Source: Candidatus Woesearchaeota archaeon (lineage in GTDB: Archaea > Nanobdellota > Nanobdellia > Woesearchaeales > WJIZ01). Taken from it: DNA of 14,485 nucleotides. Numbering within the stretch: the stretch's first letter is position 1; every line of letters starts with the position of its first letter. The DNA lies in NCBI GenBank assembly GCA_018303575.1, contig JAGVXW010000057.1, positions 1 to 14,485 on the forward strand, given 5' to 3'. A program made the translations under genes and the position numbers. A model generated the notes under the pieces. It was given only the letters and a program-made list of their open reading frames with translations. It was not told the DNA's origin and ran no database searches. Below, piece after piece: positions 1 through 5,726 of the stretch.

Positions 1-1
1 G

Positions 2-673
2 TACCGCCTTTTCCTGGAAAATGATGACTTCAACAGCACACCCTATGTCAGGAGCGCGAATGGCAACTATGTTCTGCGGCCCGTGATTTCAGGCCTGGCG
101 AACTATTCCACAGACAACCAAAGCTCCTCCATCAACTGGACGTGCGACCAGCTGTGCAATTATACCCTAAGATGGTACAATAATTCCGCCCGGACATCTG
201 TTTATCTTCTTGGAACGGCCTCCAATAGCAGCTTCGCGGCATCGGGATCGGTGCGCATCTCTGGCTTGCTGAACTCCACACCCCATTACCTCAGCCTGGA
301 CGTGGCGGGAGTCGGCGGCCTCAACCGCTCCAATACAACATTCAGCTTCACGACGCAGAAAAATTACGCAAATGAGGCCGAGGGCGACCAGATACTGGCG
401 CAAGCGGTCCAGAATGCCCTCCTTTCAGGGTATACGCTCAATTCTGAGCACCAGGCGTATGTAAGCTACTCGCCAAATAGCCAGTTCCTGGCGCGCTTTG
501 ACCAGCTTGCGACAAAAGGCAACAAGACCTGGGCGCTCAGTTATGGAACGATGGCGGATACGCTTACAGGCATGCAGAATATCAGCCCCGTATTTTATGT
601 ATTTGAGCTGGTGAACAGAACTTCCGAAGGCCTGCTCTTTGAGGTAGAACGTTTCATCAATCAGACAAAGTAG
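2..673 (+). CDS. Partial sequon-rich secreted or surface protein with FN3-like segment (3' end)
   Basis: The frame is open from base 2 to the TAG at 671-673, so this is the C-terminal 223 residues of a larger protein; the GTG at 83 is an internal Val codon. About residues 40-120 look like a fibronectin-III-type beta sandwich: an INW strand, a TLRWYNN strand, a SGLLNSTPHYLSL strand with the usual Leu and Tyr, and a final FSFTT strand. The remaining ~100 residues are of no family I recognise. Fourteen N-X-S/T sequons are visible (for example NYS, NQS, NWT, NYT, NRS, NTT, NKT, NIS, NQT), which fits an N-glycosylated protein outside the membrane. There are only two cysteines, in a CxxxC arrangement. 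No membrane anchor is seen at the C terminus; signal peptide and any anchor would be in the missing N-terminal part. Location is inferred; specific function unknown. Confidence 0.75.
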   Translation, partial: YRLFLENDDFNSTPYVRSANGNYVLRPVISGLANYSTDNQSSSINWTCDQLCNYTLRWYNNSARTSVYLLGTASNSSFAASGSVRISGLLNSTPHYLSLDVAGVGGLNRSNTTFSFTTQKNYANEAEGDQILAQAVQNALLSGYTLNSEHQAYVSYSPNSQFLARFDQLATKGNKTWALSYGTMADTLTGMQNISPVFYVFELVNRTSEGLLFEVERFINQTK

Positions 674-682
674 GAGGCTACT
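669..682 (+). terminator. Short hairpin overlapping the stop codon, followed by a T run
   Basis: AGTAG at 669-673 pairs with CTACT at 678-682 around a GAGG loop, and TTTT follows a few bases later in the GCTTCGTTTTAT stretch. It sits exactly at the end of the surface-protein gene. A terminator role is inference; archaeal termination depends mainly on the T run. Confidence 0.3.
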
Positions 683-732
683 GCTTCGTTTTATCCGCCA
701 GCACCGGAACCAATGACCGGCATTCCCGTAAA

Positions 733-771
733 CTTTCCGGATTTCCCCCTTATTTTCGAAACCTTTCCGGA
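733..771. repeat. Direct repeat pair CTTTCCGGA, 30 bp apart
   Basis: CTTTCCGGA occurs at 733-741 and again at 763-771. The second copy lies in a perfect 10-bp palindrome, TTTCCGGAAA, at 764-773. The 30-bp spacing is close to three helical turns, so two proteins could bind on the same face. The pair lies in the non-coding stretch between the surface-protein gene and the RHH gene. A binding-site role is inference. Confidence 0.4.
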
Positions 772-795
772 AAACGCATTTCAGATATTAATATT

Positions 796-822
796 CCTTA
801 TAATTTTCTAAAGAATATAAGG
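796..822. promoter_or_regulatory. 27-bp interrupted palindrome upstream of the RHH gene, possible operator
   Basis: CCTTATA at 796-802 is the inverse of TATAAGG at 816-822, and inside it TTCT (806-809) is the inverse of AGAA (812-815). Immediately after comes GGTATACC (821-828), a perfect 8-bp palindrome, and further on TATCGATA (864-871) and AAGGG-GCTT-CCCTT (871-884). RHH regulators often bind such sites in front of their own gene, so an autoregulatory operator is plausible. A/T-rich boxes here (around 817 or 864-871) could also serve as a TATA element. Function is inference. Confidence 0.45.
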
Positions 823-914
823 TATACCCTCATATATCACCTCCTACAAAGAAGCGTTGGGGGTATCGATAAGGGGCTTCCCTTAGAGGACCATAAAAAG
901 GGGTGGAGGAAACT

Positions 915-1139
915 TTGGTCAGCAACAAATCCATTTTTGTTCGGGTAACGAAGAACCAGCACGAGCGCATCAAAAACAATGCGGAAGCCAAGGGGTTCAA
1001 ATCCGTTTCTGCATACGTCAGGTCATTGACTCTGGAGCATGACCTCAGCTTCGAGCGCAAATTCAATGAATTGTACACGAAAGTCATCGCGGGCGAGCTG
1101 AAGGGAAAGAACCCGAATCTTGCGGAATCTTCGGAATAA
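915..1139 (+). CDS. Ribbon-helix-helix (CopG/Arc-like) DNA-binding protein
   Basis: A 74-residue protein with the shape of an RHH dimeric DNA-binding protein: a short beta strand SIFVRV at residues 6-11 that would sit in the major groove, helix A at about 13-26 (NQHERIKNNAEAKG), a turn, and helix B at about 31-41 (VSAYVRSLTLE). The C-terminal ~30 residues are charged and may be helical or disordered. Start: the TTG at 915 has GGAGGA at 905-910, four bases upstream; a GTG at 903 in the same frame has no such site and would overlap it. It could repress itself or its element, or act in a relaxosome or antitoxin role, as small RHH proteins do; no toxin gene is adjacent on the same strand. It stands alone on the plus strand, facing the tail of the 1171-1707 gene. 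Confidence 0.7.
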   Translation: MVSNKSIFVRVTKNQHERIKNNAEAKGFKSVSAYVRSLTLEHDLSFERKFNELYTKVIAGELKGKNPNLAESSE

Positions 1140-1170
1140 CTAGGGGATTTCTTGCTTTGGAACTTGTAAA

Positions 1171-1707
1171 TCAGAAAACCTTATTCAGCCACTTAGCTGT
1201 TCTTGCAGCACGTAATGCCCGAGTAATCCTCTTAACTTCTTTTGCAAGATCAGTGGACGTGAGAACCGCGGTTCCTTTTTTATCGGTGAGACTGATCTTA
1301 AGGTCGTCAAGCGAATTAATCTCAGCAAATTGACAGGCTTTGCCTGTTGTCAAAGGGCAGCTAAAGGACTTTTTAGCAGTCTCAAACTGCACATCTATGA
1401 CCTCATTGACTTGACCAGTCACGAACACCTGTCCATCCAGGTTTCCGTTGGCCAAGCCAAACTCTACACAATACTCGGTACGATTGAAACTCCCAGGGCA
1501 CACACTTTCCGGAATATCAATGAGATTATACTGTTGGAGAAGTCCAACTCCCACATCCACCCCTGCATCGATAACAGCCCCCTCGACAATAAACACAAGA
1601 TACAATTGGAATACCAGGATAACACCACTAACCAGCTTTGCCCAGAGATTGGGAAAGACGATAACTACCACTAGACAAATCAGTGCAATGAGTTCGGAAA
1701 AGGCCAT
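1171..1707 (-). CDS. Hypothetical membrane protein with N-terminal two-helix region and Cys-containing domain
   Basis: From the ATG at 1707 this is 178 residues. Two hydrophobic segments (about 4-18 and 23-41) are followed by a soluble domain of ~130 residues with four cysteines (C70, C80, C117, C125) that could form two disulfides if exported. One sequon, NRT, lies between C70 and C80. The C-terminal ~25 residues are a basic helix (LAKEVKRITRALRAARTAKW). I do not recognise the family. The frame continues upstream to 1818, but that extension is polar and unlike the rest. A TATA-like TTAATAA (1736-1730) centred 26 bases before 1707, with no Shine-Dalgarno sequence, supports a leaderless start there. 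Base composition is low in GC next to its neighbours (26 of 60 in two hand-counted stretches), a sign of foreign origin. It lies between recombinase and RHH genes and is probably mobile-element cargo. Confidence 0.6.
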   Translation of the reverse strand: MAFSELIALICLVVVIVFPNLWAKLVSGVILVFQLYLVFIVEGAVIDAGVDVGVGLLQQYNLIDIPESVCPGSFNRTEYCVEFGLANGNLDGQVFVTGQVNEVIDVQFETAKKSFSCPLTTGKACQFAEINSLDDLKISLTDKKGTAVLTSTDLAKEVKRITRALRAARTAKWLNKVF

Positions 1708-1729
1708 GCCTTTCGATAAGCGGTCAAAC

Positions 1730-1736
1730 TTATTAA
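1730..1736 (-). promoter_or_regulatory. TATA-like box for the 1707 gene (leaderless)
   Basis: On the minus strand GGTTAATAAG contains TTAATAA centred on 1733, 26 bases upstream of the ATG at 1707. This is the distance expected between an archaeal TATA box and a transcription start that coincides with the start codon. Confidence 0.5.
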
Positions 1737-1813
1737 CCTTATGTGGGCACAGGGATGTCCAGTGCGTGACTCTGCAACCAACTATTGGGAGTTTTTTCGA
1801 TGAATCATGAACG

Positions 1814-1823
1814 CCCAAAAAAT
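1814..1823 (-). terminator. T run after the recombinase gene
   Basis: Directly after the TAG stop at 1826-1824 the minus strand reads ATTTTTTGGG, a run of six T. Archaeal RNA polymerase terminates at such runs without needing a hairpin. It would end the 3027-to-1824 transcript before the 1707 promoter. Confidence 0.4.
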
Positions 1824-2603
1824 CTACGGACTGAACGCAAGCCCCCCTGACCTCATCAATTCCATCTTCTTCACCTCCAGTTCAAGCCGCTTGATTTCGA
1901 GCATGCGGTCTTCCATCGTGCGCGTCTGTGCCGGAAGCACCTGGCTCCGAAGGGGCGTGTCAAACGCCAGTTCAACCGCTTTGGTTTTCTGCTGGTCGCT
2001 CATGCGCGCATAGATTTGAGTCGTGGTGACATCCTTGTGTCCGAGCAGATGGGAAATGGTGTAGATATCAACCCCCTTCTCGCACAAGTACGTTGCATAG
2101 GCGTGCCGTAGCGTATGGTAGTGGTATTTGTGGATGGTCTTGTGTTTAGAGACCATTATTCCATGGTTCCTCTGGGCGAAATCTATCTCATACAGAGGCA
2201 AGAGCAACGCTGCCTTCTTAAGTACCTGCCTGAACTGCTCGTGGAGGCTCTTTTTTCTGATGTGCGTGTCCGGGCTCTTGTCTGACGGCAGGAACCACAC
2301 CCCGCCCTGGATGATTTCCAGCCATTTCTTGATGGGGCTGATCATATGTGGCGGCAGGGGCACATAGCGGTCATTCCCATACCCCGTTGCGAATCTCCGG
2401 CTGTTCTTTGCGTCCACAATCTTGATTTTCCTTGCGGTCAGGTCCACGTGCTCAATCTTGAGATTACAGATTTCAGAGATCCGAAGGCCGCAATAGAAGG
2501 TCACAGCCACGGCAATGGCGACCTTTGGCTGGTCTATCGCGTCGAAGAGCTTGACCAGCTGCTCGGTGTTGAACACATCCGGAAGCTTGTTCTTGTGGCC
2601 CAT
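1824..2603 (-). CDS. Tyrosine recombinase/integrase, catalytic domain with coiled-coil tail
   Basis: A 259-residue site-specific recombinase of the tyrosine (phage integrase/XerC-D) family, which breaks and rejoins DNA through a covalent 3'-phosphotyrosine. The catalytic set is complete: R41 in GLRISEI, the beta-hairpin lysine probably K66, H163 and R166 in HTLRHAYA, H189 in LLGHKDVTTTQIY, and nucleophile Y198. Unusually, the protein begins almost at the catalytic domain (FNTEQLVKLFDAI near residue 11), so the ~80-100 residue N-terminal core-binding domain of most family members is missing. After Y198 there is a ~60-residue tail with a charged heptad-like helix at about 230-250 (MEDRMLEIKRLELEV). 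The ATG lies one base after the upstream stop, with GGAGGG seven bases before it, so it is translationally coupled to the 2605-3027 gene. It probably mobilises, or once mobilised, the surrounding element. Confidence 0.9.
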   Translation of the reverse strand: MGHKNKLPDVFNTEQLVKLFDAIDQPKVAIAVAVTFYCGLRISEICNLKIEHVDLTARKIKIVDAKNSRRFATGYGNDRYVPLPPHMISPIKKWLEIIQGGVWFLPSDKSPDTHIRKKSLHEQFRQVLKKAALLLPLYEIDFAQRNHGIMVSKHKTIHKYHYHTLRHAYATYLCEKGVDIYTISHLLGHKDVTTTQIYARMSDQQKTKAVELAFDTPLRSQVLPAQTRTMEDRMLEIKRLELEVKKMELMRSGGLAFSP

Positions 2604-2604
2604 G

Positions 2605-3027
2605 TTACAGCCCTCCGATGAGCGTCCGCAGCTCTTCCATCATGAGCAGGCCGAGGTTGCTATGCTTGACTTTTCGCCTATTCGCCGAGATTTCCATCGC
2701 CTTCTTCTGGCTGATGAGCCCCCTTTCGAGCTTCTCTTTGATATCTAAAGGAACCCGGGTGGCGATGAACCAGCGGTAGGCGGTGCTCGGATTGAGGTCG
2801 CTCCTGAGCATATAGTCATAGATAATCCGCTCCGCTTGGGTCAATTCCCTGACTCGATTGTCCGGATGGTCCCTTCTCCCATAGTAGAGCTTTCCCTCAT
2901 AGTGGCGGCGGCAGTGGCTCAGCATCGGAAGCAGCCTAGTGCTATCTACCTCAGGAATGACAGTTTTGAGACGCTGCCTAATTTCCTCAACCTTTTGAAA
3001 AATGCTCACTTTTGGTCTGCCTTTCAT
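2605..3027 (-). CDS. Small GRP-motif protein coupled to the recombinase, possible DNA-binding partner
   Basis: From the ATG at 3027 this is 140 residues. It opens with MKGRPK, a basic GRP tract of the sort seen in AT-hooks and at the start of several archaeal DNA-binding proteins. A basic middle follows (CRRHYEGKLYYGRRDHPDNR, 39-58), then a predicted helical part: ELTQAERIIYDYMLR (61-75), NPSTAYRWFIATRVP (79-93), DIKEKLERGLISQKKAMEIS (95-114). The last stretch resembles the helix-turn-helix of ParB-like proteins, but I cannot assign a family. Start: GGAGAG lies five bases before 3027. An ATG at 3063 with GGTGGAG nine bases upstream is an alternative (152 residues). A GTG at 3123 lies upstream of the likely TATA box and is unlikely. 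Because it is one base from a recombinase that lacks its core-binding domain, it may supply that domain in trans or direct the recombinase (inference). Confidence 0.7.
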   Translation of the reverse strand: MKGRPKVSIFQKVEEIRQRLKTVIPEVDSTRLLPMLSHCRRHYEGKLYYGRRDHPDNRVRELTQAERIIYDYMLRSDLNPSTAYRWFIATRVPLDIKEKLERGLISQKKAMEISANRRKVKHSNLGLLMMEELRTLIGGL

Positions 3028-3104
3028 GCGTACTCTCCAATTTCCTATTCGGTCGTAGCTCATCCTTATGGGCTCCACCAAACCCCTCTGGCGGGGGCTT
3101 GGTT

Positions 3105-3111
3105 CATATAG
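3105..3111 (-). promoter_or_regulatory. TATA-like box for the two-gene recombinase operon
   Basis: The minus strand reads AAACTATATGAA here, centred on 3108. A start about 26 bases on (near 3082) would give a leader holding both GGTGGAG (3079-3073) and GGAGAG (3038-3033), in front of the candidate starts at 3063 and 3027. Confidence 0.4.
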
Positions 3112-3149
3112 TTTGTATTGCACTCATACAGCGCCATAAGCGAGCCAGC

Positions 3150-3181
3150 TTAAGCCCGAATCCCGTCGTCATATTAGCCCG
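3150..3181. repeat. Imperfect direct repeat TTAAGCCCG / TTAGCCCG at the element edge
   Basis: TTAAGCCCG at 3150-3158 and TTAGCCCG at 3174-3181 flank a 15-base spacer. GCTTAAGC at 3148-3155 is also a palindrome. The second copy contains the stop codon of the truncated 25-residue frame. This could be part of an attachment site; there is no second copy elsewhere in the window that I could find, so this is weak. Confidence 0.2.
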
Positions 3182-3251
3182 TGACGATCCCGATGGAGAT
3201 CCCCAGCAACACCGCCGCAAGGATTTCGATGAACATGAGAGAAATGAGCAC
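3174..3251 (-). pseudogene. Truncated N-terminus of a membrane protein, DUF112/TctA-like
   Basis: A GTG at 3251 with AGGAG just upstream (3259-3255) opens a 25-residue hydrophobic frame that ends at TAA 3176-3174: an EILAAVLLGISIGIVTG core after VLISLMFI. Archaeal DUF112 (TctA-like) membrane proteins characteristically begin with a helix of this form and continue ...TG-L-x-PG-I-H. Here the reading stops right after IVTG and the following minus-strand DNA does not continue the motif. I read it as the 5' stub of a host gene cut by integration or deletion beside the recombinase. It may instead be an intact 25-residue membrane peptide, or chance. Family resemblance is from memory of the motif only. 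Confidence 0.35.
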
Positions 3252-3260
3252 GCTCTCCTA

Positions 3261-3446
3261 TTAATGTCCGAGCCAGGAAATTCCGGAAAGCTTGCGGAAA
3301 AACCCCCAGTATGCCAAAATGCCTATAATAAGAAGGCCGGTTTCGCCGGAAGGATTCCGGGCAGCAGCCGAGGCGGGGGATGCCCCCTTCGGGGTGCCGA
3401 GGAGGACATTTTCGAAGAAAATGGCCGTCTGCTGCCAATACGCCAA
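3261..3446 (-). CDS. Doubtful 61-residue membrane ORF upstream of the truncated stub
   Basis: A TTG at 3446 opens 61 residues with a polar N-terminal half and one hydrophobic stretch at about 37-50 (GLLIIGILAYWGFF) followed by RK. It ends at TAA 3263-3261, in the same frame and a few codons before the GTG of the 25-residue stub, as in a small operon. An A/T-rich TATTAATATCTTA (about 3502-3490, minus) lies upstream at a usable distance, but no Shine-Dalgarno sequence precedes the TTG. No family recognised. The rest of 3124-3592 shows only GC-rich short repeats and, at the right end, the atp promoter. Confidence 0.3.
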   Translation of the reverse strand: MAYWQQTAIFFENVLLGTPKGASPASAAARNPSGETGLLIIGILAYWGFFRKLSGISWLGH

Positions 3447-3554
3447 TTTTCAGATGGAATGCAGGCCTAAAAAGAAACCCACCTAAAGCATAAGATATTA
3501 ATAGAAAGCCATTCTGGGCTGGTATTTAGTCTAGATAAAGTAAGGAGCAAAGCG

Positions 3555-3561
3555 TTATAAA
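3555..3561 (+). promoter_or_regulatory. TATA box of the ATP synthase operon
   Basis: TTATAAA at 3555-3561 follows a purine-rich stretch (GGAGCAAAGCG) that suits a BRE. A start about 25 bases downstream (near 3583-3585) would leave a leader of only ~8-10 bases before the atpH ATG at 3593, with no clear Shine-Dalgarno sequence. It is the only good TATA-like box close to the operon start; no other promoter is evident within the operon. Confidence 0.55.
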
Positions 3562-3592
3562 CCGAGAGAAGCCCATCCTCATCGGGGAAACC

Positions 3593-3910
3593 ATGGAAAT
3601 CCTTGAAGACCTTCACAAGACAGAAGAGCATATGAAGAAGCAGCTTGAGGCCGCCCGGACGAAGGCGGACGCTGACCTCAAGAAGGCCAGGCAGGAATAT
3701 CTTGGGAAAAAGGAGGAAGAGGAGAAGAAGCTGGAGCAGGAGCTGGCTTCAAGACGCGCCGAGGCGGAAAAGCAGTGGCACAAGCGCCGCGCGGACCTCC
3801 TGAAAAAGGCCGAGGAGCAGGCCGGCGAGATGGAGAAGAAGGCGAAGAAGAGCGAGGAGAAGGCCGTCAAGCTCATTTTGAAAAAAATTGAAGAAGAGAT
3901 CGCATGCTAA
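3593..3910 (+). CDS. atpH: A-type ATP synthase subunit H (peripheral stalk)
   Basis: A 105-residue protein that is almost wholly charged alpha helix (long runs of K, E, R, A from about residue 5 to 100), as in archaeal AhaH/subunit H, which pairs with subunit E in a coiled coil to form the peripheral stalks that hold the A3B3 head still against the membrane part. Length matches the family (about 100). No enzymatic motifs. It is the first gene of the operon, and its end overlaps the start of atpI by seven bases (ATGCTAA), implying coupled translation. Identity rests on composition, length and position, because coiled coils carry few conserved residues. Confidence 0.85.
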   Translation: MEILEDLHKTEEHMKKQLEAARTKADADLKKARQEYLGKKEEEEKKLEQELASRRAEAEKQWHKRRADLLKKAEEQAGEMEKKAKKSEEKAVKLILKKIEEEIAC

Positions 3911-5715
3911 AAGAGATGTCTAAACTGAGGATCATCGGCCCGAAGTCAGTCTTGGCGCCGGTCTTGGACAGGCTGTATGACATGAAGATCCTCCATGTCG
4001 TCGAAAAAGGCGTGCAGGGCCTCGAGCAGGGAAAGCCCTTCGCCTCCGCAGACCAGCTCTCCGCGGCCCTGGTCAAGGCCCGCGCAGCCGCTGCCCAGCT
4101 CGGCATCCCTGAAGCCAGCGCATTGTCAAAAAAGCCGAATCACAGGATGCTCGCGGAGATTGACGCGCTTGCTGAAAAGCTTCAGATCTTGGATAGGCGG
4201 ACAAAAGCCGCGGATGAACAAGCTGCCAGCGCAAGCCGCCAGCTCGAAAAGCTCGACGCGCTCCATCGCCTCAAAATCGAGCCCAGGCAGCTCCGGCCCT
4301 ATTCCTCCCTGGAATGGTTTATCGGAACAGTATCGAACAGCGCGCTTCTGAAGGAGCAGCTGGAGAAGATCACGAGCCGGTTCCTTCTGCACGCGGAAAA
4401 GGACGGCAGGAAAGACACGATCGCGCTCTTCGCTGACCGCGCTCACGCAATGGAGATCAAGGCGCTTCTCGTAAAGCAGGATTTCGCTTCTCTCGACGCC
4501 GGAGAGGTCGCAGAGCTCACACTTCCCGACGCAAAGAAAGCCCTCACCCAGGCCCACGCAGCCAAGAAATCCGTGGCAGAGGAGCGTGAATCATTGAAAA
4601 AAAGCTACGCTTTCTCCCTGCCTGTCGCCATCCAGAGCCTCCATGAGGAGCTCGCGAAAGCCGAGGCGCCGCTCAGGTTCCAGGAAACGGAGCAATTATT
4701 CCTCATCCACGGCTTCGTGCCGAAGGCGGAGCTCCCGTCAGCGATGGAAGCCCTGAAAAAAGCAAGCAAGGACCGGCTGCATTTTGAAGTCCTTGATATC
4801 GACCACCATGACATTGTGCCTGTCCAGCTCCAGAATCCCAAGGCTGTGAAGAGTTTCGAGTTCTTCCTGAATCTGTATACGCTGCCCAAGTACCGCGAGA
4901 TTGATCCCACCTGGTTCCTGTTCATCACCTTTCCCATCCTCTACGGCTTCATGCTAGGCGATATGGGGTATGGCGCAGTCACTCTTCTCTTGTTCTTCCT
5001 CCTCAAGAAAAAGATGCCCCAGTTCTCCGGCTTCTTCAACATCCTGATGTTCTCCAGCATCGCAACCATGTTCTTCGGCGCCATCTTCGGGGAATATTTC
5101 GGGTTTGAGCTGTACCATCCCCTAGTGAACAGGAACCCAGAGCATGATCTGAATCCTTTGGTGATCGCCGCGGTCTTCGCCGGCATCGTGCATATCAATG
5201 CCGGTCTCGTCACCGGCTTCATCAACGAGATGCGGTCCCATGGTATAAAAACTGCCATCTTCGCCAAGGGTGGGTGGTTCGTGCTGGAAGCGGGCGTCGT
5301 GGTGCTGGGCCTGAGTATGGCAGGAATCGCGCTTCCGGGAGCGGCAGGAAAGCTCGCCGCCATGGCCATCATTCTCGTGGCTGCTGTCATGCTTTACAAG
5401 GGAGAGGGCATCATCGGCGTGGTCGAGATTCCGGCCCTGTTCAGCAACATCCTCAGCTATCTGCGCCTCATGGCCATCGGCCTCTCCTCCGTCGGCCTGG
5501 CGCTGGTCATCAATGACCTTTCGTCCCAGCTCTTCGCCTCCGGAGGCGCGATGATCGCCGTGGCCATCCTGATCCTCGCTGTCGGCCATGTGCTTAATAT
5601 CGCCATCGGCATCATGGGCAGCTTTTTGCACGCCCTCAGGCTCCATTATGTGGAGCTCTTTAGCAAGTTTTACAAAGGAGGAGGCATCACGTTCAACCCC
5701 TTCGGGGCGAAATAG
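3904..5715 (+). CDS. atpI: A-type ATP synthase subunit I (a subunit)
   Basis: The 603-residue stator membrane subunit, which forms the two ion half-channels against the c ring. Residues 1 to ~325 are the cytoplasmic domain, with a typical opening (KLRIIGPKSVLAPVLDRLYDMKILHV) and a long helical hairpin at about 82-240. Residues ~335-590 hold about eight membrane helices. The essential arginine is R521 in the conserved SNILSYLRLMAIGLSS of the penultimate helix, and the last helix carries HALRLHYVELFSKFY (H576, R579, E584), as in V/A-type a subunits. GDMGYG (352-357) is also typical. The start could be ATG 3904 or ATG 3916; 3904 overlaps atpH in the usual coupled way. Slightly shorter than many archaeal homologues (~650), with no key part missing. 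Confidence 0.96.
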   Translation: MLKEMSKLRIIGPKSVLAPVLDRLYDMKILHVVEKGVQGLEQGKPFASADQLSAALVKARAAAAQLGIPEASALSKKPNHRMLAEIDALAEKLQILDRRTKAADEQAASASRQLEKLDALHRLKIEPRQLRPYSSLEWFIGTVSNSALLKEQLEKITSRFLLHAEKDGRKDTIALFADRAHAMEIKALLVKQDFASLDAGEVAELTLPDAKKALTQAHAAKKSVAEERESLKKSYAFSLPVAIQSLHEELAKAEAPLRFQETEQLFLIHGFVPKAELPSAMEALKKASKDRLHFEVLDIDHHDIVPVQLQNPKAVKSFEFFLNLYTLPKYREIDPTWFLFITFPILYGFMLGDMGYGAVTLLLFFLLKKKMPQFSGFFNILMFSSIATMFFGAIFGEYFGFELYHPLVNRNPEHDLNPLVIAAVFAGIVHINAGLVTGFINEMRSHGIKTAIFAKGGWFVLEAGVVVLGLSMAGIALPGAAGKLAAMAIILVAAVMLYKGEGIIGVVEIPALFSNILSYLRLMAIGLSSVGLALVINDLSSQLFASGGAMIAVAILILAVGHVLNIAIGIMGSFLHALRLHYVELFSKFYKGGGITFNPFGAK

Positions 5716-5719
5716 GAGG
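5714..5719 (+). promoter_or_regulatory. Strong ribosome binding site for atpK
   Basis: AGGAGG overlaps the atpI stop codon and lies seven bases before the atpK ATG. It is the best Shine-Dalgarno match in the operon, which fits the need for many c subunits per complex. Confidence 0.7.
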
Positions 5720-5726
5720 AAAAAAC

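Noticed and set aside
798..833. 11-codon minus-strand ORF (MRVYLIFFRKL) with a strong GGAGGTGAT ahead of its ATG at 833
   Set aside because: The ribosome site is strikingly good, but the ORF ends within the palindrome and no minus-strand gene follows. Probably a by-product of the palindromic region; a leader or remnant start cannot be excluded.
1330..1810. Two plus-strand frames across the 1171-1707 gene
   Set aside because: The minus-strand frame has membrane helices, a leaderless promoter and a coherent soluble domain; the plus frames are Thr/Ser/Pro-rich with no ribosome site.
3141..3172. tRNA-3'-end-like stretch (AAGCCCGAATCCCG), as in tRNA-targeted integration
   Set aside because: It resembles a T-arm, but no acceptor, D or anticodon arms can be drawn around it, so I do not call a tRNA or a tRNA-derived attachment site.
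3169..3438. 89-codon minus-strand frame overlapping the 61-residue ORF
   Set aside because: Arg/Pro/His-rich, with no ribosome site and no membrane or domain signal.
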